The notes under the pieces were generated by a model. That model saw only the letters and a list, made by a program, of their open reading frames with translations. It did no database searches and was not told the origin of the DNA. A stretch of 21,639 nucleotides of DNA. Source: Leptospirillum sp. (GTDB lineage Bacteria; Nitrospirota; Leptospirillia; Leptospirillales; Leptospirillaceae). Made by a program: the position numbers and the translations under genes. Shown in pieces: positions 13,834-21,397 of this stretch (within the stretch, counting starts at the first letter, position 1; each line of letters begins with the position of its first letter). Location of the stretch: NCBI GenBank assembly GCA_027343785.1, contig DAHWKF010000079.1:1-21639 (forward strand), read 5' to 3'.

Positions 13834-15567
13834 ATGACCTCGCTCAGAACAATCATCCTCAAAAACGTCTATATGGTCGGATCCGTGATTATCCTGACCA
13901 CGCTCATGTCCCTGTGGACCGCCCACCGGGTTTCCGTACAGTCACTCGAGATCCAGAAAACAATGGAATTGCTCGCCAGTCTCCAGAAGGTCGAGTCTTC
14001 ACTCATTGCGATCGATTCAGGTCTGCTGAACCTTGAGGTCAACGGCGGATCAAGCGACGAAATCATCCGGCACCTCGATTTGGTCATGGCGGTTGATCCC
14101 GGGGCGATGGTCCTGAGAAGCGGGGTCCTCCAATCGAAAGGGATGCTCAAATATATCGGGATCATGAAGGATCCGCGCGCCCGTTCACAGATGATCGCAT
14201 CTGTCCGAAACCAGGCGACGATCATCCGGAAGGACTGGCTGGCCCCCCGATTCAGGGAAGTGGAGGAAAAACAGGAGAATTCCCTGAAAAACCTGCATTT
14301 TTTTGTTCTTGAATCCCGGATCATGGCCGCAATCGCCGGACTCTTGGCCGTCGGTATGCTCATCCTCCTCTTCTACCGGATGGACCATCTGTCCAGACAC
14401 CTTCGCCAGCTGGCCGACAACATTCAGGCCGTGGCCACCTTCAAGGCCACGGAGCTCGAATATGCCCCCGAAACCGTCGAGGAGAAAAGCATCTTCAATG
14501 CCACCAAGGCACTGGAAAACCTGTTCACGACCATCACGCGTTCCATGGCCCAGAATGGCGTGGTTGTGGTGGCCGCCGACATGAAAAGCGGAAATGAAGG
14601 TAACGAGATTCTTTACGTCAGCCCCTCCCTGGTCGAAATCCTCCGCCCGATCAAAAAGGAGGTCCAGGCACGGTTCGGCGTGGATGTCGACCATCTTGTG
14701 GGCACTTCTATCCACCGTTTCCACGAAAATCCGGACCGTATTCGGGACATTCTCCGTCGGCTCCGACCTTTCGATGTCCGTCAGAATATGGAAACCCAGA
14801 TAGGAGATCATTTCCTCGGTTCAACCTCCTCCATGATACCCGACGCCGAAGGGAACCCTCTTCTGTACATGGCCACATTCTATGAAACGACTTCCATGAA
14901 AAACCTGCAAAAGGTCGCGGAAGAACGAAAAACCCGGGCATTCGCCACCGTGAACCAGCTCGACGGATTCTCCCAGGCCTGGGAATCCCTTCTGGGAACC
15001 CTGAAACAGGTTTTCGGAACCAGTGTGGATATGGGCAAGACCATGGGTGGCATGCAGGGAACAGTCAGTTCCGCCCTGGAGACGGTCTCTTCCATGGACC
15101 AGACGGCCTCCCAGATGCGCACCGTCATGGAGAAAAACAAGAAGGCGGTTGTCGAAATCGTCGACGTGGTCTCGAAGGTGGGAGACGTGGCTGCCCAAAC
15201 CAATCTGCTGGCCTTAAACGCGGCGATCGAAGCGGCGCGGGCCGGTGAACACGGAAGGGGCTTTGCGGTCGTCGCCGACGAGGTCCGGAACCTCTCCGAA
15301 CAGGTTCGAACACTGGTTCAGAGCATCCAGGAGAAGATGGATCAGGTTTCGACGGTCACGACGAACGCGACAAACACATTTGACTCTTTTGCCACCGTCG
15401 TGGAAGACGTAACCGGCCATATTCGGGAAATTGGCCAGGAAATGAACGAACTTCTGGAAAGCGTGACCAAAATGGGCAGCACGGTTTCATCGACGGAACA
15501 GACCGCTTCGCGGACAGGAATGGCCCTCCAGCAGGTCAAGGATGAGTTCCAGACCCTCATTTCCTGA
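13834..15567 (+). CDS. Methyl-accepting chemotaxis protein with cytoplasmic PAS-like domain
   Basis: 577 residues. TM1 is at ~13-33 (YMVGSVIILTTLMSLW). A ~120-residue periplasmic domain, mostly helical, is followed by TM2 at ~160-182 (IMAAIAGLLAVGMLILLFY) and a degenerate HAMP-like linker. Residues ~245-350 look like a PAS domain: ILYVSPSLVEIL, the VGTSIHRFHENPDRIRDIL segment, and PLLYMATFYETT. The C-terminal signalling coiled coil has the CheA/CheW-contact hairpin at ~453-490 (AAQTNLLALNAAIEAARAGE, HGRGFAVVADEVRNLSEQ). It sits in the inner membrane and sends signals to the flagellar switch. The ligand or redox cue is unknown. ATG 13834 has GGAG about 12 bases upstream. The stop lies 12 bases from the convergent methyltransferase. 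Confidence 0.95.
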   Translation: MTSLRTIILKNVYMVGSVIILTTLMSLWTAHRVSVQSLEIQKTMELLASLQKVESSLIAIDSGLLNLEVNGGSSDEIIRHLDLVMAVDPGAMVLRSGVLQSKGMLKYIGIMKDPRARSQMIASVRNQATIIRKDWLAPRFREVEEKQENSLKNLHFFVLESRIMAAIAGLLAVGMLILLFYRMDHLSRHLRQLADNIQAVATFKATELEYAPETVEEKSIFNATKALENLFTTITRSMAQNGVVVVAADMKSGNEGNEILYVSPSLVEILRPIKKEVQARFGVDVDHLVGTSIHRFHENPDRIRDILRRLRPFDVRQNMETQIGDHFLGSTSSMIPDAEGNPLLYMATFYETTSMKNLQKVAEERKTRAFATVNQLDGFSQAWESLLGTLKQVFGTSVDMGKTMGGMQGTVSSALETVSSMDQTASQMRTVMEKNKKAVVEIVDVVSKVGDVAAQTNLLALNAAIEAARAGEHGRGFAVVADEVRNLSEQVRTLVQSIQEKMDQVSTVTTNATNTFDSFATVVEDVTGHIREIGQEMNELLESVTKMGSTVSSTEQTASRTGMALQQVKDEFQTLIS

Positions 15568-15579
15568 GTCCGTGTTCGT

Positions 15580-16602
15580 TTAGCGCCTCTTTCGGGCCAG
15601 AACGACTGCTTCGTTTCCGTTGGCAAACAAGAGGACGGTGGAATCCAGTCCGATATCGGAAAAGGCTTGCCCGATCTCCGCGGGGGACAACAGCCGGTTC
15701 CCCTGCACATGCTCGCTCAAACCCTGGAATGCCAGCTGGCGGCGGGCCGGATCCCTCAGATCCTTCCGGTTTTCTGGCCAGGCGGGCTCCCAGATCACAA
15801 CAGACCCCTCACTGGCCAGATGGTCGCGGAAGAAGGAGAAAACGGTTTCCTTGTCGCTCCAGACATGGTGGAGGGCCCGGTTCATGACAAACACGCTGGC
15901 CGGTTCCTCCAGGGGGTAACGCCGGATATCCCCCCGGACAAACCGGAGCCGGTCTTCCAGGCCCGACGCTTTGGCCTTTTCTGTCGCCTGACGGATGTTT
16001 TCCTCGAATCCGTCCAGACCGATCCCTCTCAGCCGGGGATACCGTTTGGCCAGCTCGACAAGGTACCAGCCGTTTCCGCACCCGAGGTCGACCACGGTTC
16101 CGCCATACGCGTCCACCTCCGCGAACACTTCCAGCCGGGGCAGGATCTGTCCGGAAAAGAGCGGGGCGAAACTGGCTTCAATCATCGATCCGAACCATGG
16201 CAGAATCGTCTTCCTTTCGGCCAGGACCGCCTCTCCGGGCTGTTCTCCCGTCCGCATGCAGGCGGTGGCCCGTTCGGCCATATGGGCAGACAGGACGGCT
16301 CCCACCGCAATGGGCATCAGCGTGTCGGCGGCATCGGGGCACATCGCCTCTCCGAGAGCGGTCAGACAAAACTGCCCCTTTTCCTTTTCCTCGAGGTAGT
16401 CAAAAGCATAAGCGGCGTCACACCATCGGGCGAGATACGTTTTGTCCATGCCTGTTTCCCGGGCGAGATCCCCGACCGTCAGGGCACCACCTTTCCGGAT
16501 GGCGGGGAAAAGCCCGTTGGCCACCCCCACAAAAGCGGTGTCAAGACTCAACGCCCCCTGCGCCATCTGGCGGAACCTTTTTTTCAGATCCTCTGTTTCC
16601 AT
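15580..16602 (-). CDS. SAM-dependent methyltransferase with N-terminal winged-helix-like region
   Basis: 340 residues. The first ~150 are helical, with a winged-helix look (ALTVGDLARETGMDKTYLAR, then FCLTALGEA), as in dimerising O-methyltransferases of the class I fold. Motif I, VVDLGCGNGWYLVELA, is at ~170-185. GIGLDG carries the acidic residue for the ribose, RFVRGDIRRYP is motif II, and MNRALHHVW and VVIWEPAWPE follow the usual order. The substrate is unknown: small-molecule O- or C-methylation is the family expectation. ATG 16602 was chosen because AGGAAG lies seven bases upstream; ATG 16635 has none. It follows the SDR gene by 50 bases on the same strand, so the two are probably cotranscribed. 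Confidence 0.88.
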   Translation of the reverse strand: METEDLKKRFRQMAQGALSLDTAFVGVANGLFPAIRKGGALTVGDLARETGMDKTYLARWCDAAYAFDYLEEKEKGQFCLTALGEAMCPDAADTLMPIAVGAVLSAHMAERATACMRTGEQPGEAVLAERKTILPWFGSMIEASFAPLFSGQILPRLEVFAEVDAYGGTVVDLGCGNGWYLVELAKRYPRLRGIGLDGFEENIRQATEKAKASGLEDRLRFVRGDIRRYPLEEPASVFVMNRALHHVWSDKETVFSFFRDHLASEGSVVIWEPAWPENRKDLRDPARRQLAFQGLSEHVQGNRLLSPAEIGQAFSDIGLDSTVLLFANGNEAVVLARKRR

Positions 16603-16652
16603 CGCCACTTCCTTTCCGGCCTGGCATCCCTCCATAGCCCAAAATCCATTCT

Positions 16653-17396
16653 TCAGTCCGGTCCGACAGCCCTGAACACCTTGTCCGCCCGGGCCTGATC
16701 CCGGGGCCTGATGACAATCTGGTCGATATTGACGTGAGGAGGCCGGGTCAGTGTCCAGACAATCGCGTCGGCGACATCTCCCGCCACAAGGGGGGTCATC
16801 CCTTCATACACTTTCGCGGCTCGGACGGCATCGCCACCGAACCGGACAACCGAAAACTCCGTCTCGACCAGACCCGGGTCGATCTGAGTCACCCGGATCG
16901 GCAAGCCCAGCCATTCGAGCCGCAATGTTTCCGTAAGCGCCCGGAGAGCGTGTTTGGCTCCGGTATATCCCGCTCCGCCCAGGTAGGTTTCAATGGCGGC
17001 AATGGAACCCACGTTCACGACATGGCTGCCGTCTCCGGACCGGGACAGACGGGGAAACACCTCCCGAATCATCCGGGCCGTGCCCAGGACATTCGACTGG
17101 TACATCCCCAGCCAGTCGTCTTCCTTCATCTCGCAAACCGGCTCGAGCCCCAGGGCCCCTCCCGCGTTGTTGACCAGAACGTGGATCTCTTCCGGCAGAT
17201 GGCGGACAAAATCCCGGACGGACGCCGGATCTGTCACGTCCAGCACATGCCCCTTCGCTCCGGTCTCACCGGACAGTTTGCGGAGCCGGTCCTCACGACG
17301 GGCGCCCATATATACTTTGTAGCCGTGTTCACGGAGCAACCGGACCGTCGCCTCGCCAATACCGGAGGAGGCCCCGGTTACGACACAGTTCTTCAT
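16653..17396 (-). CDS. Short-chain dehydrogenase/reductase, YdfG-like (NADP-dependent hydroxy-acid type)
   Basis: 247 residues, a classical SDR. Nucleotide motif TGASSGIG is at 7-14, NNAG at 76-79 and active-site Asn at 102 (QSNVLGTA). The catalytic triad is Ser131, Tyr144 and Lys148 (SIAAIETYLGGAGYTGAKHA). GARRED at 31-36 places Arg residues for NADP rather than NAD. The C-terminal half (DPGLVETEFSVVRF, then DVADAIVWTLTRPPHVNID) follows YdfG, which oxidises 3-hydroxy acids such as serine, allo-threonine or 3-hydroxypropionate; the actual substrate is not shown. ATG 17396 is preferred over GTG 17399 because GGAGG is four bases before the ATG. First gene of a pair with the methyltransferase. 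Confidence 0.9.
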   Translation of the reverse strand: MKNCVVTGASSGIGEATVRLLREHGYKVYMGARREDRLRKLSGETGAKGHVLDVTDPASVRDFVRHLPEEIHVLVNNAGGALGLEPVCEMKEDDWLGMYQSNVLGTARMIREVFPRLSRSGDGSHVVNVGSIAAIETYLGGAGYTGAKHALRALTETLRLEWLGLPIRVTQIDPGLVETEFSVVRFGGDAVRAAKVYEGMTPLVAGDVADAIVWTLTRPPHVNIDQIVIRPRDQARADKVFRAVGPD

Positions 17397-17491
17397 CACA
17401 CCTCCACGATCAATCTTCGATGGGAAAAAACCGGATGCAGATGGCCAGGGGTTGGTTCTTGGCGGAAGGTCTTCCGTTCAAACAACCAGCG

Positions 17492-17530
17492 GAAGGGACC
17501 GCTTTCCCCGGAAGGAAAAGCGGTCCCTTC
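17492..17530 (-). terminator. Strong hairpin terminating the gnd-zwf operon
   Basis: GAAGGGACCGCTTT (17492-17505) pairs perfectly over 14 bases with AAAGCGGTCCCTTC (17517-17530) around an 11-base loop. It begins seven bases after the zwf stop on the minus strand. The following minus-strand sequence (CGCTGGTTGTTTG) is only mildly T-rich, so intrinsic termination may be incomplete. Confidence 0.7.
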
Positions 17531-17537
17531 GGTCAGG

Positions 17538-18956
17538 TCAATGCGCTCCCTTTTCCCGTTTCGGATTGTGCCAACATCCTTCCGGCTCTACAAGGGCATC
17601 GGCCTGTTTCGGTCCCCAGCTGCCCACCTCGTAAGGGTGGACCGGGTGATGGTATTTGAGAACCGGATCGACCACCGCCCAGGCGGCGTTGACCGCGTCC
17701 TCCCGGGAAAACAGGGATCGGTTTCCGGCCATGGCAGCGCCCAGAAGCCGCTCGTACGGACGTTCCTGTCCCTGTTGGTCATTCTGGAGGTAAAGTTCCC
17801 GCTGATCTCCTACGAACTCCTCTCCCGCGGTCTTGACCCTGGCCGCAAGGGCAACGGCCGAGCCGGGAGACAGGCGGAAACGGACATAGTTTGCCCTATC
17901 TTCCATGGCGACAGGGGTCGCATCGTCGAAAAGCCTCTGGGGGGGCGGTTTGAGCTCGACGAGCACTTCGGCGGCGGAAACCTGGAGATTTTTGCCCGAC
18001 CTCAGATACCACGGCACGTCCTTCCACCTCCACGAGTCGATGAACAGCCTGAGCGCGCAAAAGGTCTCGACATCGGAATTTTTTGCCACACCCGGTTCGT
18101 TCCTGTATCCGTCGTATTGTCCCCGGACAACATCGTCCGCCGAAAGAGGCCGCATGGCGTGGAACACCTTGGCCTTTTCGGTCTGAACAGCTTCATACCC
18201 CTGATAGGCCGGTGGCTCCATCGCCAATAGAGCGACGATCTGGAACATGTGGTTCTGGACGACATCCCGAAGGCAGCCGGCGCTTTCGTAAAACAGTCCA
18301 CGGCCTTTAATCCCGAAATCTTCCGAAAGGGTGATCTGCACGCTGTCGATATAATTCCGGTTCCAGATCGGTTCGAGGAAAGAGTTGGCGAAACGGAAAT
18401 ACAGGATATTCATGATCGCCTCCTTCCCCAGGTAATGGTCGATCCGGAAGATCGACTCTTCGGGAAACACCGAATGAGCCACGGCATTCAGCTCCAGGGC
18501 AGAAGAGAGGTCCCGTCCGAACGGCTTTTCGACAATCACCCTGGCCTGGGCAGCCAGACCCGCATCCCCAAGCCCCTTGATGACAGTCGCGAATAAAGAA
18601 GGCGGTATGGCAAGATAAAATGCCGGTCTTCCGGCTTTTCCCAAAGCCTTCTTGAGTGAATTGAATGTCTCGGTATCGTTATAATCCCCGCCAACATAAT
18701 GCAGGAGGGAAAGAAGTCGGTTCAGGGCGTCCCTGTCATCGATCGTGCCGGCCTGCCCGATGCTGTCTGTCGCCTGTTCTCGCAGCTGGTCCAAAGTCCA
18801 TCGAGAAGAGGCGACGCCGATCACCGGACAATCCAGGACGCCCTTCTTGACCATTTCATAGAGCGCTGGAAAAATCATCTTGTGAACGAGATCACCGGTG
18901 ACCCCGAAAACCACCAGTGCATCGGAGAGCGTTTTCGAAGGATCGCTGCCATCCAT
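17538..18956 (-). CDS. zwf: Glucose-6-phosphate 1-dehydrogenase
   Basis: Oxidises glucose-6-phosphate to 6-phosphogluconolactone with NADP, opening the oxidative pentose-phosphate route. 472 residues, typical. The N-terminal Rossmann motif is VVFGVTGDLVHKMIFPALYE, where G-x-T-G-D-L replaces the common G-A-S-G-D-L. The substrate site RIDHYLGKE, with the catalytic His, is intact, preceded by RVIVEKPFGRD. The C-terminal domain has YLRSGKNL and YERLLGAAMAGNRSLF. Start ATG 18956 lies one base after the gnd stop with GGAGG eight bases upstream; a longer start at 18983 would overlap gnd. A 6-phosphogluconolactonase gene is not in this window. Confidence 0.96.
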   Translation of the reverse strand: MDGSDPSKTLSDALVVFGVTGDLVHKMIFPALYEMVKKGVLDCPVIGVASSRWTLDQLREQATDSIGQAGTIDDRDALNRLLSLLHYVGGDYNDTETFNSLKKALGKAGRPAFYLAIPPSLFATVIKGLGDAGLAAQARVIVEKPFGRDLSSALELNAVAHSVFPEESIFRIDHYLGKEAIMNILYFRFANSFLEPIWNRNYIDSVQITLSEDFGIKGRGLFYESAGCLRDVVQNHMFQIVALLAMEPPAYQGYEAVQTEKAKVFHAMRPLSADDVVRGQYDGYRNEPGVAKNSDVETFCALRLFIDSWRWKDVPWYLRSGKNLQVSAAEVLVELKPPPQRLFDDATPVAMEDRANYVRFRLSPGSAVALAARVKTAGEEFVGDQRELYLQNDQQGQERPYERLLGAAMAGNRSLFSREDAVNAAWAVVDPVLKYHHPVHPYEVGSWGPKQADALVEPEGCWHNPKREKGAH

Positions 18957-18957
18957 C

Positions 18958-19977
18958 TCAGGACCCTCCTTTCTTTTCGTCATGCCCCCCGAATTCTTTT
19001 CTCATCGCCGACAGAAGCTTGTTTCCGAAATCGGCGTTCCCCTGCGAACTGAAGCGGGAAAAAAGGGCCGCGCTGATGACGGGGGCGGGAACGCCTTCGT
19101 CGATGGCCGCAAGCGCGGTCCACCGGCCCTCTCCCGAATCGGAGACGCGGCCGGAAAACCCGGAAAGCTTCGGATCTTCCGCCAGGGCGGCGGCCGTCAG
19201 ATCCAGAAGCCACGACGCCACGACGCTGCCCCTCCGCCAGACTTCGGCAATCTCAGGCAAATCCATTTCGTACTGGTAGAACTGGGCGTCCTGCATCGGA
19301 GCGGTTTCGGCGTCCTGCTCCTGCTTGTGCATGCCGGCGTTGGCTTTTCGCAGAATGTTCAGCCCTTCGGCATAAGCCGCCATCAGTCCGTATTCGATGC
19401 CGTTGTGGACCATCTTGACGAAATGACCCGCACCATGCGGTCCGCAGTGCAGATAACCCTGTTCGGCGGTAGAGCCCGGCTTGGGGCGTCCCGGAGTGCG
19501 GGGTATGGTCCCCAGGCCAGGGGCGAGGGAGGAAAAGACCGGATCCAGATGGGTGACGACCTCCTTGTTCCCGCCGATCATGAGGCAATACCCCCGTTCC
19601 AGACCCGCGACTCCGCCGCTGGTCCCCGCATCCACATAATGAATACCGGATTTTTTCAGTTCGGCCGCGCGTCGGATATCGTCCCTGTAAAAGGAATTGC
19701 CACCGTCGATGACGATGTCTCCCTGCTGGGCCAATGGAACAATATCCGAAAGAACCGTATCGACGGCCGCGGCCGGGACCATCAGCCAGATCGCCCTGGG
19801 CTTTTCGAGCCGGCCCATAAAATCCCGGAGGGTCACCGTTCCGATAGCCCCCTCCCCTTCGAGTTTCTTGACGGCGTCCAGATTCTGGTTGTAGACGACG
19901 CATTGGTGCCCCGCTTTCATCAGCCGGCGAACCATATTACTCCCCATGCGCCCCAAACCGATCATACCGATCTGCAT
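18958..19977 (-). CDS. gnd: 6-phosphogluconate dehydrogenase, decarboxylating (short GndA/YqeC-type)
   Basis: Oxidatively decarboxylates 6-phosphogluconate to ribulose-5-phosphate. 339 residues, the short form (about 300-340) rather than the ~470-residue enzyme. Rossmann motif GMIGLGRMGSNMVRRLMKAG lies at ~4-23. VIDGGNSFYRDDIRRA and YVDAGTSGGVAGLERGYCLM form the substrate region, and GHFVKMVHNGIEYGLM contains the catalytic Lys and Asn. Start ATG 19977 is supported by GGGAGGA eight bases upstream; extending to 20067 adds a segment unlike the family. The short form is often NAD-linked, but cofactor choice cannot be read safely. The stop is one base before zwf, so the pair forms a tight operon; the order gnd then zwf is notable. 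Confidence 0.94.
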   Translation of the reverse strand: MQIGMIGLGRMGSNMVRRLMKAGHQCVVYNQNLDAVKKLEGEGAIGTVTLRDFMGRLEKPRAIWLMVPAAAVDTVLSDIVPLAQQGDIVIDGGNSFYRDDIRRAAELKKSGIHYVDAGTSGGVAGLERGYCLMIGGNKEVVTHLDPVFSSLAPGLGTIPRTPGRPKPGSTAEQGYLHCGPHGAGHFVKMVHNGIEYGLMAAYAEGLNILRKANAGMHKQEQDAETAPMQDAQFYQYEMDLPEIAEVWRRGSVVASWLLDLTAAALAEDPKLSGFSGRVSDSGEGRWTALAAIDEGVPAPVISAALFSRFSSQGNADFGNKLLSAMRKEFGGHDEKKGGS

Positions 19978-20470
19978 CTTGGTTTTCCTCCCTATGTTTT
20001 CCAGGTTTTTTCCCGCTCCCGATTGCGTCCTGTCCTCAGGCCACCACAAAACCCGGGGCCGTTTCATCCAGATTATGTCGGAGTGTCATCACATAGCGGA
20101 TTTCTGGGATCAAAAACCTGATCTCTCCAGAAAACAGCAATATCATGCGGTCAAGAAGCCGATCATCGATGTTGGATTTAGGACAAATCAGGATGAATGA
20201 CTGTCTGGTTCAAGAGCCTGCCAGGGTTCCTCCGGAAGACTCCATCCCATTCCAGGGTGAGGTGATTTTCCGCCTCCGTCGCCCATATTCCCCCCATTCA
20301 GTCATCGTGTCAATGGATAACGACAGGGCCGTTAAAAACGATCACCGCATGAGAGCCCCCACAAAAGAGCTTGTTTTGGGACGAACTTCAACGGCTCAGG
20401 GTCACGGGGTTTCGTACTTCGTATTCGAATCCGTCTGTCCCGATCACAGGCTCGCCTACACGCACCTCAA
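19978..20470. other. Upstream region of the gnd-zwf operon, no clear gene
   Basis: Presumably carries the gnd promoter. On the minus strand, CATAAT (plus-strand 20072-20077) is a fair -10 box about 95 bases before the ATG, but no good -35 sits 16-18 bases upstream of it. A plus-strand open frame from 20145 to 20774 exists, but its second half is rich in Ser and Arg and overlaps two rival frames. It looks non-coding. Confidence 0.4.
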
Positions 20471-20722
20471 TCAGCCCATAACATTGCCAAAAAGGATCTT
20501 CGAGCAATGCGGCGGACGGTTCGCGTTCTGGCCAACCGGTTTTCCGGTTTCGTCGTCCCCGGCCGCGAGACGATCAGCCGGACAGGTCGAGCTCTTCCTG
20601 ATGAAATGCTTTTCTGCCGAAGCGTCGTCCGTTTCATCAAAAAGATTCCAGACCCTTCCGTTCGGGAATCGATGGTCCTCCTCTTCACCGGAAATCCATT
20701 CCGCCGAGTCTGGACGCGCCAT
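20471..20722 (-). CDS. Possible small acidic hypothetical protein
   Basis: Eighty-three residues from ATG 20722 (MARPDSAEWISGEEEDHRF...). No family recognised, no membrane segment or signal; hydrophilic, with an acidic N-terminal half. GGAG lies nine bases before the ATG and codons start with G often, which favours coding. A plus-strand frame at 20507-20842 (111 residues, MRRTVRVLANRF...) occupies the same DNA in the codon-aligned opposite frame and also has an AGGA-type site. Only one, or neither, is likely real. The plus-strand frame has a plausible terminator downstream at 20979-21006. Confidence 0.3.
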   Translation of the reverse strand: MARPDSAEWISGEEEDHRFPNGRVWNLFDETDDASAEKHFIRKSSTCPADRLAAGDDETGKPVGQNANRPPHCSKILFGNVMG

Positions 20723-20864
20723 TTCTTGTCGCTCCAATTGTCGAACGGTGACTCTGAAATACCTCAGAAGATAGTGACTATTCCTCGAGGTGCAATGTCC
20801 AAAATTGGTTCAAAAGTCAATTTAGGGGAGGGATCTTTTTAGGAAATGGCTTTGGAATTGGTAT

Positions 20865-20913
20865 TGGTGGAGGGTAGGGGATTTGAACCCCTGACCTTCA
20901 GGGTGCGATCCTG
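20865..20913 (-). pseudogene. 3' half of tRNA-Ala (anticodon CGC), attachment-site scar
   Basis: Read on the minus strand, this is a tRNA from the anticodon arm to the CCA end. The anticodon loop ATCGCAC (20903-20909) has U33 and anticodon CGC. The stem CAGG/CCTG is followed by variable loop AGGTC (20893-20897), T stem AGGGG/CCCCT with loop TTCAAAT, acceptor strand ACCCTCC (20869-20875), discriminator A and encoded CCA. Position 70 is U, as needed for the G3:U70 pair of tRNA-Ala, and A73 fits. No D arm or GG-GGGT 5' acceptor strand exists on the other side, so it is truncated. This is the usual product of integrase recombination in the anticodon region. Confidence 0.75.
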
Positions 20914-20978
20914 TTCCAATCGGGTTTTGACCATTGATGACCATCGACCACCAGATATCATAAATGCCTGCCAAAGCA

Positions 20979-21006
20979 GGGGGCTTGGTCGGCCAGGCCC
21001 CCTTTT
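20979..21006 (+). terminator. Rho-independent terminator (plus strand)
   Basis: GGGGGCTTGG (20979-20988) pairs with CCAGGCCCCC (20993-21002), ten pairs with one G-U, around the tetraloop TCGG, followed by TTTT. The form is standard. What transcript it ends is unclear: it may be a plus-strand transcript from about 20.5 kb, or the edge of an integrated element. Confidence 0.7.
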
Positions 21007-21397
21007 CACTAAATATGATTTACCCTCATTTTTGATCTCGAACAGACACCAAAACGGACACTAAAAAATCCGAGAAAACCGCCTCCGATCAATGATTTCG
21101 GAAAGGATCACTTTCTTTTTTTCCGCAAGAACCCAGGTTACTCAAAAACGGGTTGCTATCCTTGGATACCCTGGGGTATAGTAAAAAAAAGGAATCGACC
21201 AAAACCCTGATTAGTCGCCTTCATGGTGTGCGTCTCCTGAAGAGGAGTAGGGGGTTGGTCTGCTGAAATTGTAATGCTTGACTTTTTAGCCAGTTGATCC
21301 GATATTCTAACTAGTAGAAAGTTCTATAAATAAGTTTACTATGTAATTTCTTTGTGTTACGCTCCTCCTGTAAGATACTGCCAGGGAGGAGGAGCCG
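21007..21397. other. AT-rich region before the transposase, no gene seen
   Basis: Distinctly richer in A and T than the rest of the window. It contains two overlapping dyads at 21157-21179 (TATCC-TT-GGATA and ATACCC-TG-GGGTAT) and the transposase promoter candidate. The left inverted repeat of the insertion sequence must lie here, but cannot be placed without its right end. Confidence 0.5.
21278..21306 (+). promoter_or_regulatory. Sigma-70-type promoter candidate upstream of the transposase
   Basis: TTGACT (21278-21283) and GATATT (21301-21306) are separated by exactly 17 bases: five of six and four of six consensus matches. It lies about 90 bases before the transposase ATG. Confidence 0.45.

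Noticed and set aside
19978..20067. Longer start for gnd at 20067
   Set aside because: The extra 30 residues are not family-like, and ATG 19977 has an ideal ribosome site and begins exactly with the Rossmann strand.
20145..20774. 209-codon plus-strand frame before the tRNA scar
   Set aside because: The second half is Ser/Arg-rich and of shadow type, no family is recognisable, and it conflicts with two other frames.
20846..21064. Plus-strand open frame of 72 codons containing VEGRGFEPLTF
   Set aside because: It is the antisense reading of the tRNA-Ala fragment; such GFEP-type peptides are well-known artefacts of tRNA DNA, and the frame lacks further support.
21101..21122. GAAAG/CTTTC hairpin followed by a T run as a terminator
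   Set aside because: The stem has only five weak pairs; in AT-rich DNA this is expected by chance.
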